Shown: piece after piece, positions 10,225 through 22,800 of the stretch
How the letters are laid out: each line of letters begins with the position of its first letter
Numbering within the stretch: position 1 is the first letter of the stretch
DNA from: Allolobophora icterica
Taxonomy: Eukaryota > Annelida > Clitellata > Crassiclitellata > Lumbricidae
Reading direction: 5' to 3'
NCBI GenBank assembly: GCA_963556255.1
Contig: OY744604.1
Location: 89,906,562-89,970,561, forward strand
Length of the DNA: 64,000 nt
Program-made: the position numbers and the translations under genes
The notes under the pieces: generated by a model
What the model saw: the letters and a program-made list of their open reading frames with translations, nothing else
The model's database searches: none
What the model was told of the DNA's origin: nothing

Positions 10225-10285
<61 letters not shown>
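10086..10285. repeat. TA repeats interleaved with GATTGAGGCGATG motifs
   Basis: TA runs at about 10116-10139, 10170-10195 and 10227-10284 alternate with copies of the motif GATTGAGGCGATGSAACTATA. One is forward and two are inverted, and another copy is at 5874-5896. They look like termini of a small TA-rich element that duplicated locally. Confidence 0.6.
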
Positions 10286-10287
<2 letters not shown>

Positions 10288-10827
10288 TTGCTTCGCCTTT
10301 TGAACTTTGCTGCGTTCGACACGGTGGATCACGACCATAGGCGTAGACTCTGGAGGGAGCCGGGGCACGTGCCCCCCCCCAATAAGTGAGGTGGACTGTA
10401 CAACCAACGCAGTAAGTTATAATGAATAACCAAATGCCCCCCAATATTCTGGACAAGTTTACGCCAGTGATCATGACATCCTTATTGAGAGGCGCTCAAT
10501 AAGGATGTAATGATGTCTAGAACCCATGACCCATGGTGTTTGTTTCGTAGCGATAGACTGGCTCGGTTCTTATCTCCGTGGTCGTAGTGAGTCGGTGATC
10601 TTCGGAGGTGTTTCATTGTCTCTACGTCCTCTCGTGCGGAGTCCCTCAGGGTAGCGTTCGAGTCTAACATGTCTGTGACGCGTCACGTTGGGCGGATGGT
10701 CGGTCGATGCCTTCATAAGCTCCGTCTTATCAGGAGCTGCGGCTCCTGTCTAGGTCTCTTCCGTTTGAAGCTGTTGGTATGTTTCGGCTGCTTAGTCGTC
10801 TCACTGCTGCAACAGTTTGCTGGCCGG
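10286..10827 (+). mobile_element. L2-type LINE RT fragment, left half of a split copy
   Basis: Reads the RT motif FAAFDTVDHD (10302-10335), then after a MITE continues with ILIER, and later DWLGSYLRGRSESV, FGGV and CNSLLAG at the right end (10790-10827). At codon level it joins the segment starting at 23212, so the 12.4-kb foldback element splits this LINE. Frameshifts show it was already decaying. Confidence 0.75.
10336..10469. mobile_element. 134-bp hAT-like MITE with 8-bp target duplication
   Basis: Ends CATAGGCGTAGACT and (inverted) CACTGGCGTAAACTT form short TIRs of the common hAT type. Flanks ATCACGAC (10328-10335) and ATCATGAC (10470-10477) are an 8-bp duplication with one mismatch. 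Removing the MITE restores VDHDILI in the L2 RT. No coding capacity. Confidence 0.75.
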
Positions 10828-10959
10828 TGTAGGAGGCTGAATAGACTCCCCCTAAATAAACACTCCCGGAGTGTATATATCCTAGGACAGAATGACTCGG
10901 GAGTTAATTGATACTAGGACAAAAACACTCCACCCTGCGAATAAACACTCCCGAGTGTC

Positions 10960-13160
10960 TTCGTTTGCGATCGCACCAAATGACTGGTGGAGTTAATTCA
11001 TCCTAGGACAAATTGAAAGGGGAGTTCATTCTTCCTAGGATCAAATGACTCGGGGAGTTTATTCTTCCTAGGATAAATTGAAAGGGGAGTTTATTCTTCC
11101 TAGGACCAAATGACTCGGGGAGTTTATTCTTCCTAGGATAAACAGAAAGGGGAGTTCATGCTTAGTAGGACTACACGACTCGGAGAGTTCATTCTTCCTA
11201 GGATAAACTGAAAGGGGAGTTGATTCTTCCTAGGACCAAATGACTCGGGGAGTTCATTCTTCCTAGGATAAACTGAAAGGGGAGTTCATTCTTCCTAGGA
11301 CCAAACGACTCGTGGAGTTCATTCTTCCTAGGATAAACTGAAAGGGGAGTTCATTCTTCCTAGGACCAAACGACTCGGGGAGTTCATTCTTCCTAGGATA
11401 AACTGAAAGGGGAGTTGATTCTTCCTAGGACCAAATGACTCGGGGAGTTCATTCTTTCTAGGATAAACTGAAAGGGGAGTTCATTCCTCCTAGGACCAAA
11501 TGACTCGGGAGTTCATTCTTCCTAGGTTAAACTGAAAGGGGAGTTCATTCTTCCTTGGGCCAAATTACTCGTGGAGTTTATTCTTCCTAGGATAAATTGA
11601 ATGGGGAGTTCATTCTTCCTAGGACCAAATGACTCGGGGAGTTCATTCTTCCTAGGATAAATTGAAAAGGGAGTTTATTCTTCCTAGGACCAAATGACTC
11701 AGGGAGTTTATTCTTCCTAGGTTAAACTGAAAGGGGAGTTCATTCTTCCTAGGACCAAACGACTCGGGGAGTTCATTCTTCCTAGGATAAACTGAAAGGG
11801 GAGTTCATTCTTCCTAGGACCAAACGACTCGTGGAGATCATTCCTCCTAGGACAAATTGAAAGGGGAGTTGATTCTTCCTAGAACCAAGTGACTCGGGGA
11901 GTTTATTCTTCCTAGGATAAACTGAATGGGGAGTTCATTCTTCCTAGGAACAAATGACTCGTGGAGTTCATTCTTCCTAAGATAAACTGAAAGGGGAGTT
12001 CATTCTTCCTAGGACCAAATGACTTAGGGAGTTTATTCTTCCTAGGATAAACTGAAAGGGGAGTTCATTCTTCCTAGGACCAAACGACTCGGGGAGTTCA
12101 TTCTTCCTAGGATAAACTGAAAGGGGAGTTCATTCTTCCTAGGACCAAACGACTCGTGGACATCATTCCTCCTAGGACAAATTGAAAGGGGAGTTGATTC
12201 TTCCTAGGACCAAGTGACTCGGGGAGTTTATTCTTCCTAGGATAAACTGAAAGGGGAGTTCATTCTTCCTAGGAACAAATGACTCGGGGAGTTCATTCTA
12301 CCTAGGATAAACTGAAAGGGGAGTTCATTCTTCCTAGGACCAAATGACTCGGGGAGTTTATTCTTCCTAGGATAAACTGAAAGGGGAGTTCATTCTTCCT
12401 AGGGCCAAACGACTCGGGGAGTTCATTCTTCCTAGGATAAACTGAAAGGGGAGTTGATTCTTCCTAGGACCAAATGACTCGGGGAGTTCATTCTTCCTAG
12501 GATTAACTGAAAGGGGAGTTCATTCTTCCTAGGACCAAACGACTCTTGGAGTTCATTCTTCCTAGGATAAACTGAAAGGGGAGTTCATTCTTCCTAGGAC
12601 CAAATGACTCGGGGAGTTTATTCATCCTGGGATAAACAGAAAGGAGAGTTCATTCTTCCTAGGACCAAACGACTCGGGAGTTCATTCTTCCTAGGATAAA
12701 CTGAAAGGGGAGTTCATTGTTCCTAGGACCAAATGACTCGGGGAGTTTATTCTTCCTAGGATAAACTGAAAGGGGATTCCATTCTTCCTAGAACCAAATG
12801 ACTCTTGGAGTTCATTCCTCCTAGGACAAATTGAAAGGGCAGTTGATTCTTCCTAGGACCAATTGACTCGTGGAGTTTATTCTTCCTAGGATATACTGAA
12901 AGGGGAGTTTATTCTTCCTAGAACCAAACGACTCTGGGAGTTCATTCCTCCTAGGATAAACTGAAAGGGGAGTTCATTCTTCCTAGATCCAAATGACTCG
13001 TGGAGTTCATTCCTCCTAGGACAAATTGAGAGGGGAGTTGATTCTTCCTGGGTCCAAGTGACTCGGAGAGTTAATTCTTCCTAGGATAAACTGAAAGGGG
13101 AGTTCATTCTTCCTAGGAACAAATGACTTGTGGAGTTCATTCTTCCTAGGACAAATAGAA
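10960..13160 (+). repeat. foldback arm 1: tandem array of alternating 33-bp units (66-bp period)
   Basis: Two related 33-bp units alternate. Both begin GGGGAGTTCATTCTTCCTAGG; one ends ACCAAATGACTC, the other ATAAACTGAAAG. About 33 copies of the 66-bp dimer occur, with point variants (CATTC/TATTC/GATTC, CTCGGGG/CTCGTGG). Each unit holds a CCTAGG palindrome. No ORF of interest. Confidence 0.95.
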
Positions 13161-14523
13161 AAAGTTGGAAGCATTGGACCTCATCAGATAGAACCAGTTG
13201 ACCTCTATGAGACTATAAGACAAGTGTCACAGAACAAAAGGCAGGGAAAAGGGAAGGCGGATGAGAACAAATGGAGAATGAAGAACGAAAAACGAACCAG
13301 AGAAGAGGAAGAGATGAGAGTGTTTGAAGTGGACCAGAGAAAGAGTTTGAAGAGTAACAGGATATCATGGAAGAATCAGTGAATGACTATTGTGGTGATG
13401 AAGACAAAAAGTACTTACTTCCTGAAGGCAAGTCTTCTGCTGATTCTGTGAAAACTATGAAGAGGGCAAAATACAATTCTGCAGACATAACCAACATAGC
13501 CATGGTCAGTCTAAGACACCACACTGGGCTGAGGGAGACAGCGGAGGTTGCTACTGCTGCCTGGATTGATGTTGCTCAGTTCGACACTACTTTGGTGATT
13601 GGTCACAATAAGGTAAGGAGAGCTCAGGAGAGTGTCGTGAAAAAACTCGGTGCAAAGTTTGAAGACGAACTTCAGCAGAATGGCTTCAGTTGTATTTTCT
13701 TTGACGGGGTTTCGTGATGAAACCAAGGTCATGTTGAAAGCAAAAGGGAATGGCAAAATGTATTCAGTTTTGGTGAAAGAAGAACACTATACAGTTTGCA
13801 TGGGACCAGAAAGCAGATATCTGTGGCATTTTCTTCCTGCTCAAGCAACTGAAAAGAGAAAACGTGCTGTAATAATTGCTGATAGTCTAGTTGAGTGGTT
13901 GAAAGAAAGAAGAGCAGGCAAGGTTCTTCAAGCTATTGAAGGTGATTGAAGGTGTAATGTAACCACTGGTTGGGTAGGCGAATAATGCATCATGTCGAAG
14001 AGAAGCTGCAAAGGCAGCTCGTGTGGATTGCTCGTGATCTGCACACAGTAGAACTGCCACTGAGGCACCTAGTGACTGCTTTAAATGGCAAGATTCTAAG
14101 CAACAACAAATGGTCATTGGTCAGGTCCCTTAGGGAAATGTAGGATTCTGTAACTGAGCTAGATATTAACCCTGATGTTGCAAAAGTCTATGTTGGCCCT
14201 GCTCTCCCTCAGCTCAGCGATGAAGTGATGAAAGACTTGAGCACAGATCAAAGCTATTGCTACAGGATTGACACTGCAATTAGGAATGGAGTTCTGCCAA
14301 ATGATCGGGCTCTGTTGGAGTTAGGACCCGTGTGACTGTGTTCCACAGCAGGTGGCTCACAACAGCTCTGAGTTTCAAGAGAATTTGGATCTCAAAACAT
14401 AATATAAAAAGGAAAGAATCTGAACAATTTGAGGACGATTGTGGAGTTCTGTGTTGGGGTGTAGGCCTATTTTGTGAACTGGTTCAATATATATACCAAT
14501 CTTTTATTCACCAAATATGGTAG
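13128..14523 (+). pseudogene. decayed transposase-like ORF of the foldback element, N-terminal and central parts
   Basis: Broken plus-strand frames give, in order: a charged N-terminal region; RAKYNSADITNIAMVSLRHH and LRETAEVATAAWID (13470-13570); VIGHNKVRRAQESVVKKLG (13595-13655); FSCIFFDGV with RDETKVM (13683-13735); VKEEHYTVCMGPE (13773-13812); VEEKLQRQLVWIARDLHTVE (13995-14055); LPLRHLVTALNGKILSNNKW; DLSTDQSYCYRIDTAIRNG (14234-14290); and HSRWLTTA with RIWISKHNIK (14343-14410). This order matches an uncharacterised transposon-like family of marine invertebrates and is related to the FDTTASNTG gene at 7400-8370. At least three frameshifts or stops break it. It lies between the two arrays, where a transposase would be. 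Confidence 0.6.
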
Positions 14524-14559
14524 CACAAAGAAACGATACAGCATTCACTGGACAGCAGA

Positions 14560-15730
14560 CCTGCCCGTACTATACAAATTCAACTACATAGTCCACATTT
14601 CCTTAATGCAACTTATACTATGTGCATAGGAGATCACACATAAAATTTACCACAGTGTTTCCTATATGTGGGCCTCTTCGAAAGAGTCTTGTTCATCTTA
14701 ACATCCAGCAGTCCTTAATGTTAGATTCCTGCATGAAGTGCAGTATGTCCTCGACACTGCAGTGGCTGACCTTGAAGATCTTACAGATGGCATTGTTGTA
14801 GGTGTAGTTTAGTGTGTTCAGTTCATTGTTACTGAGGCTCACAGCTTCCATTCCGTAAAGCAAGAATAGCTTGCAATAAGCACTAACAAGATGCAGTGAT
14901 ACTGGCTCAGTGAATTTGCAACATTTACGATACAGAGAGTTGAAAGATTTATAGAACTTTACTCTCATTTCATGCAAACTGACTTTTACTGACTTGGCAG
15001 AAACAAGACAACAACCCAAGTATTCAAGTTTGTCAACACAGTTAATTTGCACACTATTTACACTAATCATTTTACATGGAGTATAAAAAGAAGGGCCAAT
15101 TCTCATCACCTGAGCTTTTTACATTTAATTTCATATCAGTGCTCTCTAATTCTTCCACACAAATGTCGACCATTTCTTGTATGTCACAGAGAGATGCGGA
15201 CATCAAAATGAGGTCGTCAGAATACATAATGCATCCCAAAATAGCTCTCCAATCCGACACCCATGATTGAACCTACTCAGTTTCTCTATAATATCATTCA
15301 CATACATAGCGAAAAGTATTGGTGAGAGGACATCACCCTGCCTAACTCCACAGACTAGATTGATCATATCAGACAGCATGTTGTGCCATTTTGACATAAT
15401 TATGCTGCGCTGAGTGCACTCATGCTATACCAACTTATGAGGATGCATAAAAACTCAAGAGGGACTGATCTATCCATTAACTTGCTAAATAATGCATAGT
15501 GATTGACTTTATCAAAAGCTTTAGACATGTCTAATGCACACAGGTTTACATTAGAGCCATGATTAGAAAAGTAGTCAACTACTGATCTTACATTCATGAG
15601 AACAGCCCAACCCCTTTTTGAAACCAAACTGTAGGTCTGAAGTCAGCAAGTAGGTACCATGCAGCTCCAACAAACATATTTCAAAGAGTTTAGACAGATT
15701 GGAACTCAATGTGGTACCTCAATAGTTGTC
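14560..15730 (-). mobile_element. non-LTR retrotransposon RT fragment inserted in the transposase-like gene
   Basis: Minus-strand pieces, from high to low coordinates, read CALDMSKAFDKVNHYALFSK (15450-15540), GVRQGDVLSPILFAMYVNDI (15290-15350), YSDDLILMSAS (15190-15230) and LEYLGCCLV (15000-15030): the RT catalytic core plus thumb. YSDD replaces the usual YADD/FADD. Frames are broken. The clade differs from the L2 and CR1 copies elsewhere here and is not assigned. Confidence 0.7.
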
Positions 15731-15941
15731 ACTCTAGGGTGATAAAGATAAATAGCACATGGACACAAGGACGCAAGGACGCAAGCATCTCCTTTTCCAA
15801 CTACAAGTGCTTAAAGAACAGAGTGAAGAGGTGAAGATGATTGTCATGCTTACACTGAAGAGATCTTCTTGGTATGGTTTTAGCGAGTCTGTGATGCAAG
15901 GAATGTTGTGCTGTGGGGATGAACAGTAGAGAAGAGATGCA

Positions 15942-16277
15942 GTGGAGAAGATACTGAAGATCAGAGGTGAAGGAGATGAGATGACACAGCTTGGAGACAG
16001 CAGTGTGAGACCCAGGAAAACACCAACCATCAACTCTGAGGCGACTACGCTCTTGCAACTGATTGACTGGAGCTCTGGAGTCTCTGAGCCCCCTTTAACC
16101 TGCTCCACAGCAACAGCAGAGACCAAGGCTTCTGTTAGCAACCCAATGGTGGTTCCCGACTGGCCATCACGCACCCAGTCTGTGGAAAGGTGTGTGAAAA
16201 TGACAACTGAGGCTGCTGCTCATGTGTACAGTCATGAGAGGAGGAACCACTACATCAAAGGTCAGATGGTAAGCTGA
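15942..16277 (+). pseudogene. C-terminal part of the same transposase-like ORF
   Basis: Reads VPDWPSRTQSVERCVKMTTE then AAAHVYSHERRNHYIKGQM, the usual C-terminal block of the family seen at 13128-14523. It is on the same strand, after the inserted LINE fragment, so the original gene spanned about 13.1-16.3 kb. The stop at 16275 may be the natural terminus. Confidence 0.55.
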
Positions 16278-16660
16278 GAGCTCATATGGGCCGAAACAGA
16301 AGCTAGCAGGACACAGTGAAGAGGTGAAGATGATATGGTTGATTTTGTCCATTAATTTGACCTCGCAAATGACATTTGCTATGACACTGTGTGGCTACAG
16401 ATTTTGTTAAGTTCTAATGTACGTTCAAATCAATAGTATGTAATTGTACCTAATTTGAACTGTAAATTGAAGTAGCTACGGCTCGTTATAAGATGTTTCT
16501 GAGGCTAGATTTGTGTGAAGCATACTAGAAGTAGTTTGCTACCAACGATGCTATATAAATTGTCGTAATTACAATTACAATTACAATTTTATGACCAGCA
16601 GTTTGTGAAGTTCGAATAAACATAATTAAACCCGTCACATTAACACACCCTACTCCACAA
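16278..16660 (+). other. spacer with L2-like 3' end motif
   Basis: Non-coding. At 16545-16590 ATGCTATATAAATTGTCGT is followed by (ATTACA)n, the terminus type of the L2 copies in this window. Nothing else recognised. Confidence 0.4.
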
Positions 16661-19600
16661 GTCAGTTGGTCTGAGGAAGAATGAAATCCCCTTTCAGTTT
16701 ATCCTAAGAAGAATGAACTCCACAAGCATTTGCTCCTAGGAAGGATAAACCCCACAGGTCAGTTGGTCCTGGGAAGAATAAACTCCCCATTCAGTTCATC
16801 CTAGGAAGAATGAACACCCCGAGTCATTTGGTCCTAGGAAGAATGAACTCCAAGAGTCATTTGGTCCTAGCAAGAATGAACTCCCCATTCAGTTTATCCT
16901 AGGAAGAATAAACTCCAAGAGTCATTTGGTCCTAGGAAGAATCAACTCCCCTTTCAGTTTATCCTTGGAAGAATAAACTCCCCGAGTCATTTGGTCCCAG
17001 AAAGAATCAACTCCCCTTTCAGTTTACCTTAGGAAGAATGAACTCCCCGAGTCGTTTGGTCCTAGGAAGAATGAACTCCCCTTTCTGCTTATCCTAGGAA
17101 GAATAAACTCCCCGAGTCAAGGTCCTAGGAAGAATGAACTCCCCTTTCAGTTTATCCTCGGAAGAATAAACTCCCCGAGTCATTTGGTCCTAGGAAGAAT
17201 GAACTCCCCTTTCAGTTTATCCTAGGAAGAATAAACTCCCCGAGTCTTTTGGTCCTAGGAAGAATGAACTCCCCTTTCAGTTTATCCTAGGTAGCATGAA
17301 CTCCACGAGTCACTTGTTCCCAGGAAGAATGAACTCCCCTTTCAGTTTATACTAGGAAGAATAAACTCCCCGAGTCACTTGGTCCTAGAAAGAATCAACT
17401 CCCCTTTCAATTTTTCCTAGGAGGAATGATCTCCACGAGTCGTTTGGTCCTAGGAAGAATCAACTCCCCTTTCAGTTTATCCTAGGAAGAATGAACTCCC
17501 GAGTCGTTTGGTCCTAGGAAGAATGAACTCCCCTTTCAGTTTATCCTAGGAAGAATGAACTCCCCGAGTCGTTTGGTCCTAGGAAGAATGAACTCCCCTT
17601 TCAGTTTATCCTAGGAAGAATAAAGTCCCCGAGTCGTTTGGTCCTAGGAAGAATGAACTCCCCATTCAGTTTATCCTAGGAAGAATAAACTCAAAGAGTC
17701 ATTTGGTCCTAGGAAGAATGAACTCCCCATTCAGTTTATCCTAGGAAGAATAAACTCCCCGAGTCATTTGGCCCTAGGAAGAATGAACTTCCCTCTCAGT
17801 TTATCCTAGGAAGAATGAACTCCTCGAGTCATTTGGTCCTAGGAAGAATGAACTCCCATTTCAGTTTATCCTAGGTAGAATGAACTCCACGAGTCATTTG
17901 GTCCTAGGAAGAATGAACTCCCCTTTCAGTTTATCCTAGGTAGAATGAACTCCACGAGACATCTGTTCCTAGGAAGAATGAATTCCCCTCTCAGTTTATC
18001 CTAGGAAGAATAAACTCCCCCGAGTCATTTGGTCCTAGGAAGAATCAACTCCCTTTTCAATTTACCCTAGGAAGAATTAACTCCCCGAGTCACTTGGTCC
18101 TAGGAAGAATGAACTCCCCATTCAATTTATCCTAGGAAGAATAAACTCCACGAGTCATTTGGCCCCAGGAAGAATGAACTCCCCTTTCAGTTTATCTTAG
18201 GTAGAATGAACTCCCCGAGTCATTTGTTCCTAGGAAGAATGAACTCCCCTTTCAGTTTATCCTAGGAAGAATGAACTCCTCGAGTCATTTGGTCCTAGGA
18301 AGAATGAACTCCCATTTCAGTTTATCCTAGGTAGAATGAACTCCACGAGTCATTTGGTCCTAGGAAGAATGAACTCCCCTTTCAGTTTATCCTAGGTAGA
18401 ATGAACTCCACGAGTCATCTGTTCCTAGGAAGAATGAATTCCCCTCTCAGTTTATCCTAGGAAGAATAAACTCCCCGAGTCATTTGGTCCTAGGAAGAAT
18501 CAACCCCCCTTTCAATTTACCCTAGGAAGAATGAACTCCCCGAGTCACTTGGTCCTAGGAAGAATGAACTCCCCATTCAATCTATCCTAGGAAGAATAAA
18601 CTCCACGAGTCATTTGGCCCTAGGAAGAATGATCTCCCCTTTCAGTTTATCCTAGGTAGAATGAACTCCCCGAGTCATTTGTTCCTAGGAAGAATGAACT
18701 CCCCTTTCAGTTTATCCTAGGAAGAATAAACTCCCCGAGTCATTTGGTCTAAGAAAGAATCAACTCCCCTTTTAGTTTATCCTAGGAAGAATAAACTCCA
18801 AGAGTCATTTGGTCCTAGGAAGAATGAACTCCCCATTCAGTTTATCCTAGGAAGAATAAACTCCCCGAGTCATTTGGTCCTAGGAAGAATGAACTCCCTA
18901 TTCAGTTTATCCTAGGAAGAATGAACTCCCCGAGTCATTTGGTCCTAGGAAGAATGAACTCCCCATTCAGTTTATCCTAGGAAGAATAAACTCCACGAGT
19001 CATTTGGCCCCAGGAAGAATGAACTCCCCTTTCAGTTTATCCTAGGTGGAATGAACTCCACGAGTCATTTGTTCCTAGGAAGAATGAACTCCCCTTTCAG
19101 TTTATCCTGGGAAAAATGAACTCCCCGAGTCGTTTGGTCCTGGGATGAATGAACTCCCCGAGTCATTTGGTCCTAGGAAGAATGAACTCCCTATTCAGTT
19201 TATCCTAGGAAGAATAAACTCAAAGAGTCATTTGGTCCTAGGAAGAATGAACTCCCCATTCAATTTATCCTAGGAAGAATAAACTCCACGAGTCATTTGG
19301 TCCTAGGAAGAATCAACTCTCCTTTCAGTTTATCCTAGGTAGAATGAACTCCACGAGTCATTTGTTCCTAGGAAGAATGAACTCCCCTTTCAGTTTATCC
19401 TGGGAAAAATGAACTCCCCGAGTCGTTTGGTCCTAGGAAGAATGAACTCCCCTTTCAGTTTATCCTAGGAAGAATGAACTCCACGAGTCGTTTGGTCCTA
19501 GGAAGAATGAACTCCCCTTTCAGTTTTTCCTAGGAAGAATAAACTCCCCGAGTCATTTGGTCCTAGGAAGAATGAACTCCCCTTTCAATTTTTCCTAGGT

Positions 19601-19870
19601 AGAATGAACTCCACGAGTCATTTATTCCTAGGAAGAATGAACTCCCCTTTCAGTTTATCCTAGGAAGAATGAACTCCTCGAGTCATTTGGTCCTAGGAAG
19701 AATGAACTCCCCTTTCAGTTTTTCCTAGGAAGAATTAACTCCCCGAGTCATTTGGTCCTAGGAAGAATCAACTCCCCTTTCAATTTTTCCTAGGAAGAAT
19801 TTACTCCACTGGAGTGTCTATTTACCAGCAGGAGTGTTTTTGTCCTAGTAACAATACACTCCACTGGTCA
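16660..19870 (-). repeat. foldback arm 2: inverted tandem array of 33-bp units
   Basis: The same two alternating units as array 1, but reverse complemented (CCTAGGAAGAATGAACTCCCC plus GAGTCATTTGGT or CTTTCAGTTTAT). About 48 dimers. Larger blocks repeat inside it (for example around 17820-18200 and 18270-18620), showing segmental duplication. The last units (19800-19870) diverge toward the nested element. Confidence 0.95.
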
Positions 19871-19871
19871 A

Positions 19872-22800
19872 TTGGTAGTCGGGTCAATATACGATTTGAC
19901 CCTGAACAAATTGGAAGAAAACGTTTTATGATGATTTTCGGATGCATTAGGTCTGGATATGAACATACTAAAAGTTTACCAAAATCGGACCAGTGGAAAA
20001 GGTCAAATTTTGGCGCCAAAAAAAGATGGCCGCCAATGGAGAATGAATGACTGAAATGTAGACAACTTGCTCAAATTTACAGAAGCAAATCATGTAACAA
20101 TTTGCAAACAGGTGTTTCTAGACTAATTTGACCCTGCTGAAAACGAAAATCGCGGTTAGCAAGCTGGATTTTTAGCGGTTCCATGGTAAAACAAGATGGC
20201 GGCCAAAATGGTGGCCAAATATCTTCGAATGGCTGTAAGTAAGGTCATGTATGTGATGGAAACATGATTTTAGAGTCTAAATTAACATTTTCGGGGTCAA
20301 GGAATACGACGAAACTAAATATACATATGTAGCACTGCCAAAAAACAAAATGGCGGACAAAATGGCGGCCAAGTATCTTCGAATGGCTGTAAGTAAAGTC
20401 ATCTATGTGATGGAAACATGATTTTAGAGTCTAAGTTAACATTTTCGGGGTCAAGGAATGCGATAGAACTAAAGACAGATATGTAGCGTTTGCCTAAAAA
20501 CAAAATGGCGGCCAAAATGGCGGCCAAATATCTTCAAATGGCTATACGTAAATCGTGTACATAAAGTCGTGTGTATGATGGAAACATGATTTTATATTCT
20601 AAAGTAACAATTTCCGGATCAAGGAATGCGATGAAACTAAAGACACGTATGTAGCACTGCCCAAAAAACAAAATGGCGGACAAAATGGCGGCCAACTATC
20701 TTCGAATGGCTGTAAGTAATGTCATGTATGTGATGGAAACATGATTTTAGAGTCTAAATTAACATTTTCGGGGTCAAGGAATGCGATGGAACTAAAGACA
20801 CATATGTAGCACTGCCAAAAAAACAAGATGGCGGACAAAATGGCCGACAAATATCTTTGAATGGCTGTAAGTAATGTCATGTATGTGATGGAAACATGAT
20901 ATTAGTCTAAATTAACATTTTCGGGGTCAAGGAATGCGATGAAAATAAAGACACATATGTAGCATTGCCAAAAAGCAACGTGGCAGAATAACTATCCAGA
21001 GGCGCTCTTAGCACAGAAGCCCCGGGGAAAAGAAAATGTTTTTAGGGAACGCGAGACCGATGAGGACCTGGTTGAGCAACATAAAAACAACCCAAAACGT
21101 CTTTGGTCCTCAATCTCCGGCCTACTTTAACAGGGCACGTGTTCAGTGGGTCCTCCTGCCTTTTCTGCTGAGGATTTTCTTCAGTTGATGACATGGAAGA
21201 TTGCTGATCTTCGAGCGAAGACTCTTGATGCCCCTCCTCCTCAATTCTCCCAAACGGATGACACCTTATAAGAATTTCTTCAATCCTTGAAACGAAACTC
21301 TGTCAAATAATTGGATCATAAAACAAAAATCATGCGAACTGGACCCTCTTCCCCCATTTTTGGTGAACATTTTAGACGATTTACTTCCATTTCCAGTTTA
21401 TATATTTAACAGGTCGCTTTCTCAGGGTTACCTACCTGCTTCCCAAAAACGGGCTATTGTTTTCCCGACCTTGAGAAAGCAAAACCTTGACCAAAATGCC
21501 TGTCAAAATTACCGGCCCATCTCCTATCTTTCTTTCCTCTCAAAGACCCTCGAGAGACTAGTTTCACTCCAGCTACTCCCCTATTTTGAGCAAGCTGAGC
21601 TTTTGCCGGCCGCCCAATCTGGCTTCAGGGGCCACCATTCTACCGAAACTGCTCTCTTATCCCTACTTTCTGATATTTATATAGCTATTGATCACTCTCA
21701 TCTTTCTCTCCTGGCGCTTTTTGATGTCTCATCTGACATTGACATGGTTGACCATGAGATTCTGCTTCAGCGACTGGAACTGTCCTGTGGCCTATCTGGT
21801 GTTCCTCTTCTTGGCTTAAATCATACCTCTCTGACCGCTCACTGCTGGTTGTCCTTGGTGAATCCAGGACTCAGTGGGGAACAGAGGTGGAATTTAGTGT
21901 TCCCCAGGGCTCGGTGCTCGGTCCCATCCTATACATCCTTTTCACTGCTGAATATCCTGTCTCTATTTACTAAACATGGGGCAAATGGCCATCTTTTTGC
22001 AGATGATGCTCAGGCTTTTGTACATGGTCCGTCAACTGATCAACTCTCCCTTGTTCGTTCTATTGACCATCTTGTCTCTGACCTCTCTGTTTCCATCACT
22101 TACATGACCTTACTTACAGCCATTCAAAGATATTTGTCGGCCATTTTGTCCGCCATCTTGTTTATTTGGCAGTGCTACATATGTGTCTTTAGTTCCATCG
22201 CATTCCTTGACCCCGAAAATGTTAATTTAGACTCTAAAATCATGTTTCCATCACATACATGACATTACTTACAGCCATTCGAAGCTAGTTGGCCGCCATT
22301 TTGTCCGCCATTTTGTTTTTTGTGCAGTGCTACATACGTGTCTTTAGTTTCATCGCAATCCTTGATCCGGAAATTGTTACTTTAGACTATAAAATCATGT
22401 TTCCATCATACACACGACTTTATGTACACGATTTACGTATAGCCATTTGAAGATATTTGGCCGCCATTTTGGCCGCCATTTTGTTTTTTGGCAAATGCTA
22501 CATATGTGTCTTTAGTTCTATCGCATTCCTTGACCCCGAAAATGTTAACTTAGACTCTAAAATCATGTTTCCATCACATACATGACTCTACTTACAGCCA
22601 TTCGAAGATACTTGGCCGCCATTTTGTCCGCCATTTTGTTTTTTGGCAGTGCTACATATGTATATTTAGTTTCGTCGCATTCCTTGACCCCGAAAATGTT
22701 AATTTAGACTCTAAAATCATGTTTCCATCACATACATGACCTTACTTACAGCCATTCGAAGATATTTGGCCACCATTTTGGCCGCCATCTTGTTTTACCA

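Noticed and set aside
10960..13160. Regular repeats resembling a CRISPR array
   Set aside because: Both alternating units are repeats with no unique spacers, the genome is eukaryotic and no cas genes occur; the mirrored partner array shows it is a transposon arm.
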